From: Lytechinus pictus
Lineage: Eukaryota; Echinodermata; Echinoidea; Temnopleuroida; Toxopneustidae
DNA length: 64,000 nucleotides
Assembly (NCBI RefSeq): GCF_037042905.1
Contig: NC_087245.1
Coordinates: forward strand, 30,692,001 to 30,756,000
Direction: 5' to 3'
The notes under the pieces: generated by a model
Database searches by the model: none
What the model saw: only the letters and a program-made list of their open reading frames with translations
Told to the model about the DNA's origin: nothing
Position numbers and translations under genes: made by a program
Shown: piece after piece, positions 1 to 11,876 of the stretch
Layout: each line of letters opens with the position of its first letter
Numbering within the stretch: the stretch's first letter is position 1

Positions 1-708
1 ATATGCAGTGTATAATAATATTTTAGCCCTTTGACCCCATGACCAAGAAAAAACGATTGCTCAAAATAAAGACATCAGCTAAAAATTTGAAAAAAGGAGA
101 CAGTAGTTTTAGCCTAACATGCCAGATATGGTCAGTTTTGAGAAATTCAAGTTGGTCTCATAGTGCCCAATAGCTTACTATCATAGATTTTGAGATATTG
201 TACACAGATTTTATTTAAGATGCACATGGCTTTTTAAAGGTAAATGCTAGTTTTGGTAACGATATCAAAATGAGTTCGTGCAGAATCCAATGAAATGACC
301 ACCAAAGTGTCTGTTTGTATAAATAAAACGCATGTGCCAAAGGATTCTGGAAGAAATTGTGTAATTGCTGAGAAATCAGCAAATAAGCAAAGGATTCGGG
401 TAGAGCGTCGGGCCCGACGCTCAAAGCAATAATTATACACTGTCCCACGTGCGCTTATCTGTGTTGGGGAAGTTCAGTCTGAACATTTTTCAGCGTAGAT
501 TTCAAGATTTCACAAAGTTCAGTTTATGTAACTGTACCAGATCTAGATCCTCGATGATATACTGACAATTAAGCCTGGTTTTACAGACTTTCTCATGAAA
601 TCAGTGTTTACTGCAACTACTGGAATTTCTCTTTAAATGACATACCCTAATTGTAAAGCAACATATAATGACATATGTGACATTTGAATGCATGGCACCA
701 AATTCTAC
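1..708. other. No gene recognised
   Basis: AT-rich sequence with only short open frames. I see no splice-bounded exon, repeat boundary or RNA gene here. Confidence 0.4.
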
Positions 709-822
709 TTGGATCATTGCCACTTCCATATCAATACTTGAACCAAGTTTGAATTGTTCAAACCATTCTGTAGCTAGATAAACAGACAGATAACCCAGAA
801 GAATAATGGCTATGGCAACCAC
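709..822 (-). CDS. Candidate membrane-segment exon, unrecognised gene
   Basis: On the minus strand an acceptor (accatag) precedes 38 open codons that end at a possible donor (GTAGAA), giving a phase 0-0 exon. The translation opens with a hydrophobic stretch (VVAIAIILLGYLSVYLA) typical of a transmembrane helix. It continues with a polar segment (TEWFEQFKLGSS). The other frame checked has an early stop. I do not recognise the protein, and no neighbouring exon can be joined to it with certainty. It could also be a chance open frame, since 38 codons is short and the donor is weak. Confidence 0.3.
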
Positions 823-2247
823 CTATGGTCAGTCGAAAAAAAAAAAAAAATTATTCACCAGTATTTAACATTTCCAAGATACAGTCCAGCATGCATCACT
901 TCACCTATAAAACATTTGTCAGGCATTGACTATTTGACTTCATAATTCTGATTCAATAAGATTAAAACAGAGAGGCTATACAGGGACGTGCCCCTTATAA
1001 TCACCTGAACTAGTACAGTGGGTAAACTATTGACAAATATTTGTGTGAAATTTTTACATATAGGTTCGCTTCTAATATAAATTGAAATTGTACATTTTAG
1101 GCTGTATCTATTAAACTATAATTGATGTGTCGATGACTAATTCAATAGAAAAGTAGAATTTCATATAAAAATTTAGTAAAAATTCCTTGGAATATTTTCA
1201 TTGACCTAAGCAACACTGTTGAATCACCAGACCACAGTATAGGCCTACTAACAAGCTTTAGAACTCCAGCAACAGGGCACCTCTGTCAAAGTCTGGAAAT
1301 GAGAAACTGTATATCTTGATCCCTGTATTTTCCACTATTGACCCTGGCTTAAAAGTGACTGGTCAGAAATTGCATTGATCAATTTGCTAATAGTTAATAA
1401 CCATTACATTAAAGCTTTATGGAATATAGACTTGTGCTTTCAATTTTTGGTTAGCCTTTCTGTTCACTGACCCCAAACCCAAAATAACCTTTGATATTGG
1501 TCTAGTTACCTGAAATTACAAAAAAGTAAATTTGTCAATCTTGTATAATTTTTCTCATTTGAGCTCTAGATAACTGGTCCCATTTAGCTCTTTGATCACA
1601 AATGAACCCTAAGATCTTTTTTCCACATCTAAAGTTTTTCTTGTACGTAAAGATATAAACATAATAAATTCTACAAATAAATCTTCAAGTTAAATTACAC
1701 ACACTTTGCAGCACTCACTGGAGTTCTTAGCTATATCCCGACGAGGCCTGGTGCTCTCGTGCTTGCTGCCCCGTTCACCGACAATTTAAGGGACAAGCCC
1801 GGTCAGCTCACTACTCACAGGAGCTCTAGCAAATGAGGACAACAGCTCCCCAACAGGACGCCAATCAGACCAGTGAGTGATGACAAAACAATGTTTAGAT
1901 GTGAACAATAAACAAGAATAGTTATTTTCTAATAAACCAGGGTATGGTTTGAGAGGCATAGCTAATGAGCAGGTGACAATCAATAAATTTGGCACACATA
2001 TCGCCTAAGATGTCCTCTATAAGACGATAATCCAATTTCTGAAATTGACATATAATAAATAGCTAATTAATTATGCTAATTTATGTTACAATAAAAGATT
2101 TGTTCTCATATTAAATGGGGCAAATTTTGTGAAGTGACTGGGGAAGATGATTCCACAACTTGGCCACAGCATGTGAGAAGGACCTATCACCCCATTAATA
2201 CTGATACAGGGAATTTTCATCAAATTTTTGTAGGGGTGAGACATGTC
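823..2247. other. Intergenic or intronic, no gene recognised
   Basis: Mostly AT-rich. A slightly GC-richer patch at about 1690-1860 has no convincing reading frame with splice sites. Confidence 0.4.
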
Positions 2248-2520
2248 TTAAATGTAATATGGAGCCATCCTGTAAATAGCCCGATGGACGAGTAATACTA
2301 GTTTAAAATGGGATCTTTGAAGAGAACATAGCACTGATGTGATAGACGACATTCTAGATGTTAAAATAAGGAATCTACTGGAGCTTGAAAAGATTGTATT
2401 CTGCTTTGCTAATATCTGTCTAGGAATTCCCAAAATAATTATATTACCATAATTTGAATGAGATGAAATTAATGCATGGAGTAGTTGTTCACATGCGCTT
2501 TGAGCCAAGAGTTTGCACAT
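2248..2520 (-). pseudogene. Non-LTR retrotransposon reverse transcriptase, C-terminal fragment
   Basis: A 90-codon minus-strand frame resembles the region after the reverse transcriptase fingers and palm in CR1/Jockey-type elements. It has LLHALISSHSNYGN (usually LIHALVTSRLDYCN) and LLVHRAIYRMAPYYI (usually LLTFKALNGLAPPYL). Upstream RT motifs and the endonuclease are absent, so this is a 5'-truncated, decayed copy. The family assignment comes from motif memory. Confidence 0.65.
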
Positions 2521-3617
2521 GAATTCAATGGATTTGCAGCACTGACTTTGAAATACTTGTTACGCTAGGATAATCATAAACATACAGTCCTAGAGAATAT
2601 GAAGCAATGTAAAAATTTGATTGTTGCAAAACTTGTTGATTTCAGTAGTAGAATTTGAGGATGGATTGCGATTACAATTTTCACAGTTCATGCATCAAAT
2701 TTTTGTAAGGGATTTAGTTTAATTCTTCTCATATTCTGCCCATAAACATGCAATGTACTGTAAGTATACCTGCAAGGAAGTATACCTGGACCTATAATGT
2801 TGTTTTTAGTAACCAGTAACGACATTAAAGTCCTATGAAAAAAAATCATTATGTATGCCAATGATACTGAAATTGTTTGATAAATAAAAATGAAGAGAAA
2901 ATTATTAAATGATTGCTAGGCCTAATCAAATAGGTTGAAATTTAATAAAACAAAATAAATGGTATTCTGTGCATTTGAAACACCCTTTATCTCTAATTTA
3001 GCGACTGATAAAATTCTTATAAGCTTTCTTGGTGTAATTATTTACAGAAAATATCAGTATACATGTAATATTCATGGAAAAACAAGGGCATTGTGTAAAA
3101 ATTTGCGGGGGGGGGGGGGGGGGGTGCTGAACAATTCTACGACAAGTAGATCCAGGGTAAAAAACCAGAGATAAAACGCAATCGTGAAAAACTCTGGAAA
3201 ACCTTTGGACCCACTTTTGCAGAATTGTCAACACAAAAAATGAACAAAAATACTTCATCAAGAGAAAGTTGCAACGCTCTATAAATTTAACTAAAATAAT
3301 GTACAAGCCTAATTACCACACCATCTTCAAAATAATTGCAAATCATTTCCAACCTTAGCACAAATAATTATTTACTTCTAGTAATAATGCCTTACATAGT
3401 AAAAGCATCCATCAATGAACACATAATTCATATTCAATAAACCGTCACCAAATAAATAATAGCTTGGACCTGCTGTTTGGAGCTACATAAAGCCTTCATC
3501 AAACACAGTAAAAAATACACATTTTTTCATTGAAAAAAGCATTAACATCAGAGAGAGGGAGAGAGAGTGAGAGAGAGTTTAGTCCATACTTGGCATCACA
3601 TAAATACCAATAACTGT
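2521..3617. other. No gene; poly-G tract and GA microsatellite
   Basis: AT-rich sequence with a long G run at about 3106-3124 and a GAGA microsatellite at about 3549-3578. No supported gene. Confidence 0.5.
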
Positions 3618-3758
3618 TCACATCGCAGTCCCCTTGTAGAGGATGATTCCAAGATCGGTGCCACATCCTTGTCTCTGGTAGACTCTCTGTGCATTCTGCT
3701 TGAAAAAGCTGGGCATCAGATAAGGGTGTGTATCCATGTTGTACACTGAGTGGCATGA
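3618..3758 (-). CDS. Candidate terminal coding exon, unrecognised
   Basis: A good minus-strand acceptor (cttttcacctgcag) is followed by 46 open codons and a TGA stop. The predicted end of the protein is polar and aromatic and contains PSFFKQNAQRVYQRQG, then GCGTDLGIILYKGTAM. I do not recognise it. It lies downstream of the candidate exon at 5397-5554 on the same strand, but the phases do not join directly, so at least one further exon or a different gene would be needed. Confidence 0.3.
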   Translation of the reverse strand, partial: SCHSVYNMDTHPYLMPSFFKQNAQRVYQRQGCGTDLGIILYKGTAM

Positions 3759-5396
3759 CTGCAGGTGAAAAGTGAAAGAAAGCAAATGATATCATTCTCC
3801 CAACAGTTTCTTTTTCAAATACATTCATCTTAATACTATATACATAGGAAACAACTTAAAGTTTGCGCTGGGAACAAGTAGATTCGCGAACCATGAGTCT
3901 CGCCTGATTTCGCGATCAATAAAATATGCAATATGATCTTTTGACCCCCAGTTAATCATCCTCATAAACGCATACATGTGTTATTACCCAAGGATCATTT
4001 GCACCAAGTGATCATAATTGATGCAAAAATAAAGAAATGAGAGCAAGTTGAACCAAAACTTCAACATTGTTGTAACAGACTAAACAAACCAACAGTTTAA
4101 CAGTCTAACAGACTGGTCAAAAGACCAACTGACTAACAGGAAAACTGATCAATAGATCTCTGCCGAACTTTGTTCAGGCAAGACAAAAATGCAATCCTGG
4201 GCACCTGTAACGTAAAGCTTAGCGATTGAATGTGGAATCTGATTCTACGATTCATTATATTAATTATAGATCATCAAATGTAACAAAATATGTGATAAAT
4301 ACCCTTGCCTATGCCATTACCATGGTAATGTAGTTTCCAACACATTTAGAAAGTGAATCTTGCATGTCTTTACACCCAGATTAGTATTTGTTCCAACTTT
4401 CATGAGCACTGGCTAAAATTGGGGAAGTAGTTTGATCCATGATGAGTTTTCCTGGATTTTTGGCAATATGTGATTACCATGGCAACAAAATTCCTGACAA
4501 ATGCAGAAACGCCAGAAAGTGTGTCTTGCACATCTTTATCTCAAGACCCATGTGTACACAAAATTTCATGAGCATACTTAATAACATGAAGCAGTTCAAT
4601 CCATACATGTATTTTTACACATTAATTGTTGTAATATGCTGTTACCATGGCAATGCAATAGGTATTTCCCATCTTTGCCCCAAGACCAATGTGTGAGCCA
4701 AATTTCAAAAGAATTTGTTAAATACTAATTACGGAGTTCAAACCGCAAAATTTTAACCTAATTAATCCCAATGAATGCAATAATGTGCCGAATGAGTACT
4801 CCATGAAAAAAAAGACATCCAGTATAATTATTATTATATTTTGTTCATGAGACCATGTAATATGCCTTCAGCAACAACAATGCACACCAAGTTGCCTGTA
4901 TGGGGAATCTGTCAAATACCCTCTTATAACGCATGCAGTTCATGCTTACTATGCACTTTTAAGTTAGTACAAATGCCCTTACAAGGTGCATCCCAATTAA
5001 AACAAACTGAGAATTATTGATGATTTATCATAACTTGATCTCAAAGATCTATAATAAATGACTCATCATTTTAAAGCTTTATAGTCTTTTTATTCATCTT
5101 TCATCCATGCTTCAAGTGAGCAAAATTTGAAAAAAATGATACCAAGAAGTCACTGATTGGATGGTATTTGAATTTTCAAAAGAAAATCACATGACTAAAC
5201 ACATGTAACAGGCGTCAATTTGTTTTATTCACGCGCCCGATACACGCTAAATTAGGCTTAATTTATAAGGAAATCTGCATAGACCATGGATTCAACCGTG
5301 GGTTTTCAAAACCCCCTTTGTGAATTTGGGCCTTTAGCTTTTTAACCATTTTTTTTTTCAGGGACACTTAATAATCATACATACTGCGCAACTTAC
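3759..5396. other. No gene; ancient CCATGG-containing repeat modules
   Basis: At about 4310-4700 three diverged modules of roughly 165 bp each contain taccatggcaa-like cores followed by caagaccxatgtg and aaatttcatgagc segments. They are an old interspersed or tandem repeat. The rest is AT-rich without supported exons. Confidence 0.45.
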
Positions 5397-5554
5397 CACA
5401 GGTAGCACATTTCTATGCATCTTCCTGACTTTTGACCTGAATTTGTGTAGTTCATCTTCCAGCAGAGAACAGATTCTTCAGTATCTAGCCCCAAATTGCA
5501 TGCTCCCAGTTGGGCGACTTCTGCCAGATGTATCTTTGATTCCAGGTCCTTGCT
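5397..5554 (-). CDS. Candidate internal exon, unrecognised
   Basis: An acceptor (cattcattag) and a consensus donor (GTAAGT) bound 158 nt on the minus strand. One frame is open throughout, with 52 codons plus two bases. It contains DLESKIHLAEVAQLGAC, then LDTEESVLCWKMNYTNSG. The frame that would follow directly from the Argonaute exon at 6416-6600 has a stop, so this is probably not its next exon. The product is unknown. Splice sites plus an open frame support a real exon, but chance cannot be excluded. Confidence 0.4.
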
Positions 5555-5942
5555 CTAATGAATGGGACTCTGTGCTTTCTGCGGATAGGAACAGAGTTTA
5601 CGTTATGTAATTAAAATGATGAGCTAAAACTTGTCATTTTAAGTCTATAGACTTAATTGCATGTTCAGAGAGTAGAAAACATGTAGTTTATCAAGGGCTT
5701 CTATGAAGGCTCTTACAGAACATGTTGTCTTTTCAACCATTCTTAAATTACATCATTTACCACTTTCTATTTATCTATATTTTTTCTTACTTTAATTAGC
5801 ACTGGAAGTAAAGCCTGAGTAATATATATGTAGTCTGCAATAGAATAGGCAACTAGACCATGGATGCTTTATAAATCAGGGGAAACTTACATGACCCAAG
5901 AGCCCTAGAAAGCTTAAAAAGAGCATCTGAAGTTCCCATAGG

Positions 5943-6255
5943 CCCGTATTCTGAAGTCAGGTTTAACTTAGACCATGGTCTAACTCTGTGCTAAAATTAT
6001 TGAATGCCAAACATGTCAAAATTTTCCTTACATTGCATATTTCTTATGCTTACTGTGCTCTTTCCTAACTCGTGAATGGAGTAGAAAGTTATCTTATTTA
6101 TCTTTCCAAAACAGGTACGAGTGATTTGAGCGAAAAATAAGCTGTTCTACATTTATATTATATTGTTAGAGATTCATGCCACTATTGGCTGTCCATAGTT
6201 AAACCACAACTTTAAACCAGAGTTTAAAATAAACCTGACTTCAGAATATGGGCCT
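5943..6255. mobile_element. Foldback MITE, copy 1 (GGCCCGTATTCTGAAGTC ends)
   Basis: About 313 bp bounded by inverted ends, GGCCCGTATTCTGAAGTCAG on the left and CTGACTTCAGAATATGGGCC on the right, followed inward by matching gtttaa/ttaaac blocks. A second copy lies at 17143-17451, and a partial related sequence is near 47023. It is non-coding. The target duplication is unclear. Confidence 0.8.
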
Positions 6256-6415
6256 TACGGTCCAATGTAAACTGTAATACAATGCAGCAAAGTGTGGCTC
6301 AAAAGTAGCCCCATAAACCTCTAATTTTCTGCCTGTTATAAATGCTATATTGCATCATCATTATATTCAAATAAATATGAAATTGAATAGCAAAACATAT
6401 GTATTTCTACATTAC

Positions 6416-6600
6416 CTAAGAGAAGGTGAATGTCTCATTCTAACATCCAGAGCTTGCACAGCATCGTGTGGTATATTGACTACTTCTCCTTTCAAGGCAG
6501 ACTCTGGCAGGGCCATACTAACTTTGCCTTCAAACTTAATGGAAGCTTTGAACATCCCGTCTTTCCCTTCTCCTGGTAAGGTCACATCTAGTTCCAACTG
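6416..6600 (-). CDS. AGO: Argonaute exon (N domain to linker 1)
   Basis: A minus-strand exon of 61 codons plus two bases lies between a tandem acceptor (ctagcag/CAG) and a GTAATG donor. The translation carries the block VTLPGEGKDGMFKASIKF and, near the end, VQALDVRMRHSPSLR. Both match the stretch that joins the N domain and linker 1 of Argonaute proteins (family: VTLPGEGKD.IFKVSIKW and VQALDV.MRH..S.R), which lies just before the YTPVGRSFF segment and the PAZ domain. Argonaute binds small RNAs and directs silencing. Several usually conserved positions differ, for example KF for KW and SPS for LAS or LPS. I could not find the preceding or following Argonaute exons in the window, so this is either part of a gene with long introns running off the left edge or an orphan exon. 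The three-base acceptor choice is ambiguous. Confidence 0.75.
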
Positions 6601-7121
6601 CTGCTAGTTCAGAGAGACAACAATAATGAAGATTATTCTTTCTGAATATAGCTAAACAAATGTGGTTATACATCAAACAATAATTTCATTAAAAAAGTTT
6701 TTAAAATCAAGATTTTATTTGTTAACATTTAATTGAAGACCTATATCTGGCACATTTACCCAAACCTACATGTAAATGTAACTTGGTGTTATCATGAAAT
6801 CTGATTACATTAAAGATCACTAACACCAGGGGTGTGAGTGGTCACAAATAAAAAGATCTGAAAAAAGCTGAAGAGTGTTGAAAAAGTCTGAAATAAAAGA
6901 GCTCCGATACTTTTTGTACAGAGGAAGGCCAAAAATATGCACATGTGGGGCAGTGTATTATTACTGTTTGGAAAATTCCCCTTCATCTCACTGGATTGTC
7001 CAGCTTATTTGACTAATTTCTCAGTAATCAAACTTTTCCTACCAGAGCTTTCTTCATTTGGACTAGTTGAGAGAAGGCTTCGCATCAGTCGCCTTTTCCG
7101 CCGCAACTACAGGAGACTTCT

Positions 7122-7548
7122 TCAGTACGATGTGAACACAAGCTTGGAATTCCTTGTCCCTTCCACTCCTCGAATCCTTGACAGCTTCCGCTTCAAAATG
7201 GCTTCCTTGTCCCTCATGGTGAAACCTGCCGAGGTGGATGGCTCAAGGGGCAGAGATCGGTGCACCTAGGGCAGGCCTGCTAGGGGTTTGTGAACTTGCA
7301 GGCGGTGCAGTGGAGTGGATACAGGGGATATGCTCCGAGAGGCATGGCTCAGAGGGATGTGGTTCTCAAGATAATCCAACCAGGTCAACGAGTAGCAAGG
7401 ACTGGAACGCATGAATGACTCAAGTTTCGGTGGAAGTGTAATAAAATTGCTCTTGACCAACCGGTCATTTTCCGAGGTTAGAATGGTATGGGTCTCTTCC
7501 ATGTTGTCAGGTTCCAGCTCTTTATGCAGAAATATTTGTTTCTTGCTT
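7122..7548 (-). CDS. Unrecognised coding-like minus-strand segment (two abutting frames)
   Basis: Two minus-strand frames abut. The first (about 7548 down to 7266) contains QIFLHKELEPDN, NDRLVKSNFITLPPKLES and SLTWLDYLENHIPL, and ends at TAG. The second (7265-7122, 47 codons plus stop) contains FTMRDKEAILKRKLSRIRG. GC content is above the surroundings and residue use looks protein-like. The two may be exons separated by a short intron, or a gene broken by a frameshift. No family recognised. It lies just upstream of the Argonaute exon on the same strand, but nothing in it resembles an Argonaute N terminus. Confidence 0.35.
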
Positions 7549-8104
7549 TTGCACCAAACTTGTCATTACTTTCATGGAGATGCTACCTGCAAACTCACTT
7601 TTGATGGCCGTCTTATTATCTACAAATTTTAAAAGAAAAACATAGCAAAGAAGGAAAAATCAATAAATATTAATGATCTCCTACTTTCCCAACCCCCACA
7701 ATTCCATCAAAACACATGTATGTATTCATGAGTTTATTGGTATATTAATGGCTTGACATTCTTGAATAGGGCCAGGGGTCCATCCTGTTATGTTTTTTAA
7801 TTTTTTGTATTTTTTTTTCTTTTATATACATGTATATGTTCAAAGAAAAATTCTTTAAAGCATTATTTGACTAGCCATCCCCAAACCAACAATAAGTCGC
7901 AAGGGAAGACTTCTCTGGAAATAGCAAAAACGGTAATTTGGCCTCCGAAAAGCAAAAGTTAGAAACTAAGCTTATCTGAAAGAACAATTTCTCTTCTTCA
8001 TACTGTAAAAATTTCAACTTGTACAGTAGGCCTGTTTCAGGTAGGCCTACACATGTACACGCCCGATCAAGTCTGTGCACGTGTGTGGAATTCCATGACC
8101 ATGT

Positions 8105-8298
8105 ACACGATACTCTAGAATGGGGCGTACTAAAGCCAGGTAGCATAAGGTTTTAGTCTTCCTTGGACAAGGGCTGATGTTTCGCTGAAGAAATGCACTG
8201 ATAGAGCTGGCTTTCTTGGTAATTGCTTTAACATGATGAGTCCAGTTTAGGTTGCTCTTGAGATGGACACCTACATGTAGATACTTAGCTGTGTCATG
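8105..8298 (-). pseudogene. Non-LTR reverse transcriptase fragment
   Basis: The minus strand is open for about 65 codons. It reads TAKYLHVGVHLKSNLNWTHH, then KAITKKASSISAFLQRNI, then LCYLALVRPILEY. This matches the segment after the polymerase core of Jockey/CR1-type elements (KYLGV.I...L.W..HI, then A...L.FLRRNL, then Y..LVRPILEY). Both ends are truncated. Confidence 0.75.
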
Positions 8299-10239
8299 TT
8301 ATGTTCTTATGGAAATGTTTATTCTGTCATTATTTTTATTTTTATTCCATCTCTGGGTGTCTCCAAGAGAAGAAGCACAATGCACATGTGCGTTCCATGA
8401 CGTATGACATATTTTCTATTCATGAATTCAGAGCCCAAAGTTGGGCACAAACGAGCTTCAAATTGATAGAAAAAAATATCAAACATAACTTTCTCTCTTT
8501 TGTAATGTAAAATGTTATTATATGGTGATATAACAATATTGAAAAGAGTTTCTGCATGTTGACAATGTTCGAGAATCAATACTGTCGTGATAATCTTTTT
8601 TTTTAGACAAGAGCACTCACATCGATCATGATGTGATGTCCATCATTAAAGATTTAAACGAAATACAAATGTTTCACATCAAGCTCTAAATTCATATTAA
8701 TGATTATCATATGCAAATTATTGTTAAATATTACAATTAAATAATGTTCTATGGTCATGATATTAATATTGTTCATGAAAGCAAGGTTTATTTTACGTTG
8801 ATCGTGTCAATTTTCTAGTTTGATTAAAGCACAGTACCGGCATGCGCGATCAATGGCAATAACTTCTATACATGAATTCATCATCTCAGCAAGATCGAGC
8901 AGATGAGTAAGACTTGAACTCTGATTGAAATAAACTTCAAATTAATGTTGAGTAGGCATCATAATTACACAGTCGGTTTCATTTTTGGGGGAATATAAAT
9001 CAAGTAAGCAGTAGTCAAGTTAGACATTACGGGCGATTCCACACTAGAACTTCAAAAATATCATAAATTTCAACATGCTTTCAATAAGTCATTAGTAGTG
9101 TAATATTTTTCTATGATACCTAAATTTTATGAAAATTATGGGTTTTAACCAACAGTGAAGTCAGATATATATTTTTTGGGGGGAAACAATGGCATTTTCA
9201 ATTTTCAATAATTTTGCTAAATAAATAGTAAAGTACAAACACTGCCTGAAACGATTATCGGTAATAAAGCACGAGAAGATTGAAAATATTGCGGGTCAAT
9301 GGAATAATGTATCATTGATGGTTCCAAATAATATCTACAACATTTCCACGATCCATAATAGGGGCAGCCCTGATTTTTCTGAACCCATTTTTGACAATGT
9401 CCCGTACGACACATGAAAATGCAAAAGTTTTTGCTACAATCTTATTTTTGATGATGCAATTTCACGATATCAGTTTCTCTATCTTTGACCCATGGGTGAT
9501 CGATTTATCCCATAAGGATCTAATTACTGCCCTTCATTTTTCAATAATTGTCCTATTAAAAGTTGTCCCGTACGACACACAATATATACTGCATTTAATT
9601 GCAGGATTTGGATTCAGAAACTATAAATAGTAGGCCTATTTTAATTTAAGTAATTGATTTGACATAAAGTGAACTGAAAAAGTACTTTATTTATCGACAT
9701 AGAACATGAAATAGGTGATTCTAACCATTTTAATTGACTTCATGTAGGCTTATTCTTTTGTGAATCCCTTCAGCTAAACTGGTGATTTTCAGTGGTCAGA
9801 GCAGGTTAATTTCTTTGTCATTGAGCATGAAAAGAAAACATTAATGATTGATTCACCCTAGCCTGGAAGATGACTTCCTCTTGCATGCTAATGTGAAATT
9901 ATTATAAGATGTAAAAAAAAATATTCACTTATCAATCATCTATGTGGACTTTCCTTGATGATCACTAAATTTTTTATATACAGTATTGAAACTCCTTACT
10001 TTTTTAAGTTGTGAAAAAAAATCTGGAAAATAAGACAAACCATGTTGTTCAAAAAAATATCTGGAAAATAATACAAATCATATGGTTTCATGAAATGCAG
10101 AAAGGATTGAAAAAGTAGAATCGCATTTCTTTAGAAAAAAATATTTTGTGGAATTTCAAGTGACAGTTGTGACATATCATGTACATTGTATATATACATT
10201 TTATATGAAAAATCATAACATTTTTGCCCCATAATTTAC
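8299..10239. other. No gene; AT-rich with repeated CCCGTACGACAC
   Basis: No supported exon. The 12-mer CCCGTACGACAC occurs twice at about 9401 and 9569, which suggests remnants of an interspersed repeat. Confidence 0.4.
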
Positions 10240-10890
10240 ACAAACAGTTTCATTCTTTCCTAGCTTTCTTTTCTGATACTTTCTCTCTGTTGATTTCTCT
10301 TACTTTCCTTCTTTTTTAACTTTCCTTTTTTTATTTCCTTCATTCTCTCTTTCTTTTTCCTTAAACTTTTCTTTGCTTCCTACTCCTATTATTTTTTCTT
10401 TTTTTCATTTTCTCTTCCCTCCCTTCATCTTTTCTTTCATTCTTTTTCTTTTTTCCTTTCTTATTCTTTTCCCTAATTATTCATTCTTTCCCTTCCTTCC
10501 TTTTAACCTTTCTGCTTTATCATCTTTCTTTCTTTCAAAGAATGAAGGAAACATTTCTTTCCTTCAGTATTTTTCTTCCTCCCATTTTCTTACTTTCTTT
10601 TTTCCTTTCTCTCCTTTATCTTGTTCACACATTCATTCATCTTCCCTTCCTTTCTTTTTCTTTCCTCTTTCTTGTTTTTATTCATTTCAAAGAATGACAG
10701 AAACCCTTTTTCTTTCTTTTATTTTCTTTCATCCGATCTTTTATTATAACTTTATTTTTTCCCCTTCATTTTCTTTTCTTCGTTTCCCCCTTATTTTAAT
10801 TTTGTTTTTCTTTCCTCTCCATTCATCTCTTTTCTTTCTCTCCTTCATTCTTTCATTCGCCCTTCCTTTCATTTTCTTTTCTGACATATT
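10240..10890 (+). repeat. Degenerate (TTTC/CCTT)n polypyrimidine tract
   Basis: About 650 bases in which the + strand is almost only C and T (ttctttccttc-type units). A GAATGAAGGAA interruption near 10539 and a second at about 10692 are the main purine islands. The open frame across it is a composition artefact. Confidence 0.85.
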
Positions 10891-11669
10891 GTGTAGCCCT
10901 CTTTGTTTTTTCATTAGTGGCTCGGTCAAACCGGCTTGGCCTTGGTCGATCCGCTTGTGCATCGTGCTTTGTCCCGTATTTCATTTTGTGAAATCTGGTC
11001 ACCCTGATACCAATTCAATTTGAAATGACCACCCTGAGAAAATTACGTATGATATTCATTTCCATTTATTTCAGCTGTCTGAATAAACAATGGCTTCTAT
11101 TCACATAACGAGCGCATTCATCTTTTTATTCACCACACAGGCACTTACGCAGAGCCTCCGAGACTCGAGAGCGCCAGGCCTTTGCCCGGGCGCAGCCCGT
11201 GTGCTCTCTGGCCGGGTTACGATTACAAATTATACAATGGCACAAGTCCCGTCCACAGTCACTAGAAATTATCAAATTATCATACTTAAATCTCATGAAA
11301 ATACAAGGAAAAGCTTATTTAAACAAAATAAATATTTGAATTTAAGATTAAATGCTCATTTACTCACATCATCGGGACTGTTTGCAAAATTTAGACAAAA
11401 ATCGATGGCATCGTCGGACAGGATCCTAACTAAATATTAACACTGAAAATTCACTAAGCCAAAAGCGCCCTCAACTGGTACGGTCAATGCATCGAAATCT
11501 CCGCCTGCGCTGCGCCTGTACTGTACTGTGACGTCAGTCTCCAAATAATTGAACAGAATAGGACGAGAAAATATTACAAGATAAAAGAACAATCAAAGAT
11601 AGCCCAAAATAAGTTTAGGTGAAGAAGGAAAGAACCCCCCCCCAAAAAAAAAGGGGGGGGGGACAATGC
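10891..11669. other. No gene recognised
   Basis: GC-richer patches at about 11140-11220 and 11460-11530 have open frames without splice or homology support. Homopolymer C/A/G runs lie at about 11634-11662. Confidence 0.35.
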
Positions 11670-11876
11670 CAGGGGCGGATCCAGCTTTCGCCAATAGGGG
11701 GGGCCGAAAAATATTTTCATCAACATTTTTCTCGATTGGCCGCTATAATCTGATTTTTTTTTTTTTGGGGGGGGGGTTCAGGGGGTAGTCCTAACTAGAG
11801 ACTGAAGTTTTAAGTATATGTTAGTTTTTATTGTTATAAACAAGATAAGGTATATCATGTGGTCTTAATATATAAT

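Noticed and set aside
7586-7632. FDGRLIIYKF on the + strand, resembling Argonaute VFDGRKNLY
   Set aside because: It is on the opposite strand to the Argonaute exon, ends at a stop immediately, and the minus strand there is open in an unrelated frame; judged coincidence.
10373-11023. 216-codon Phe/Ser/Leu-rich frame
   Set aside because: Compositional product of the pyrimidine tract, with no domain or splice support.
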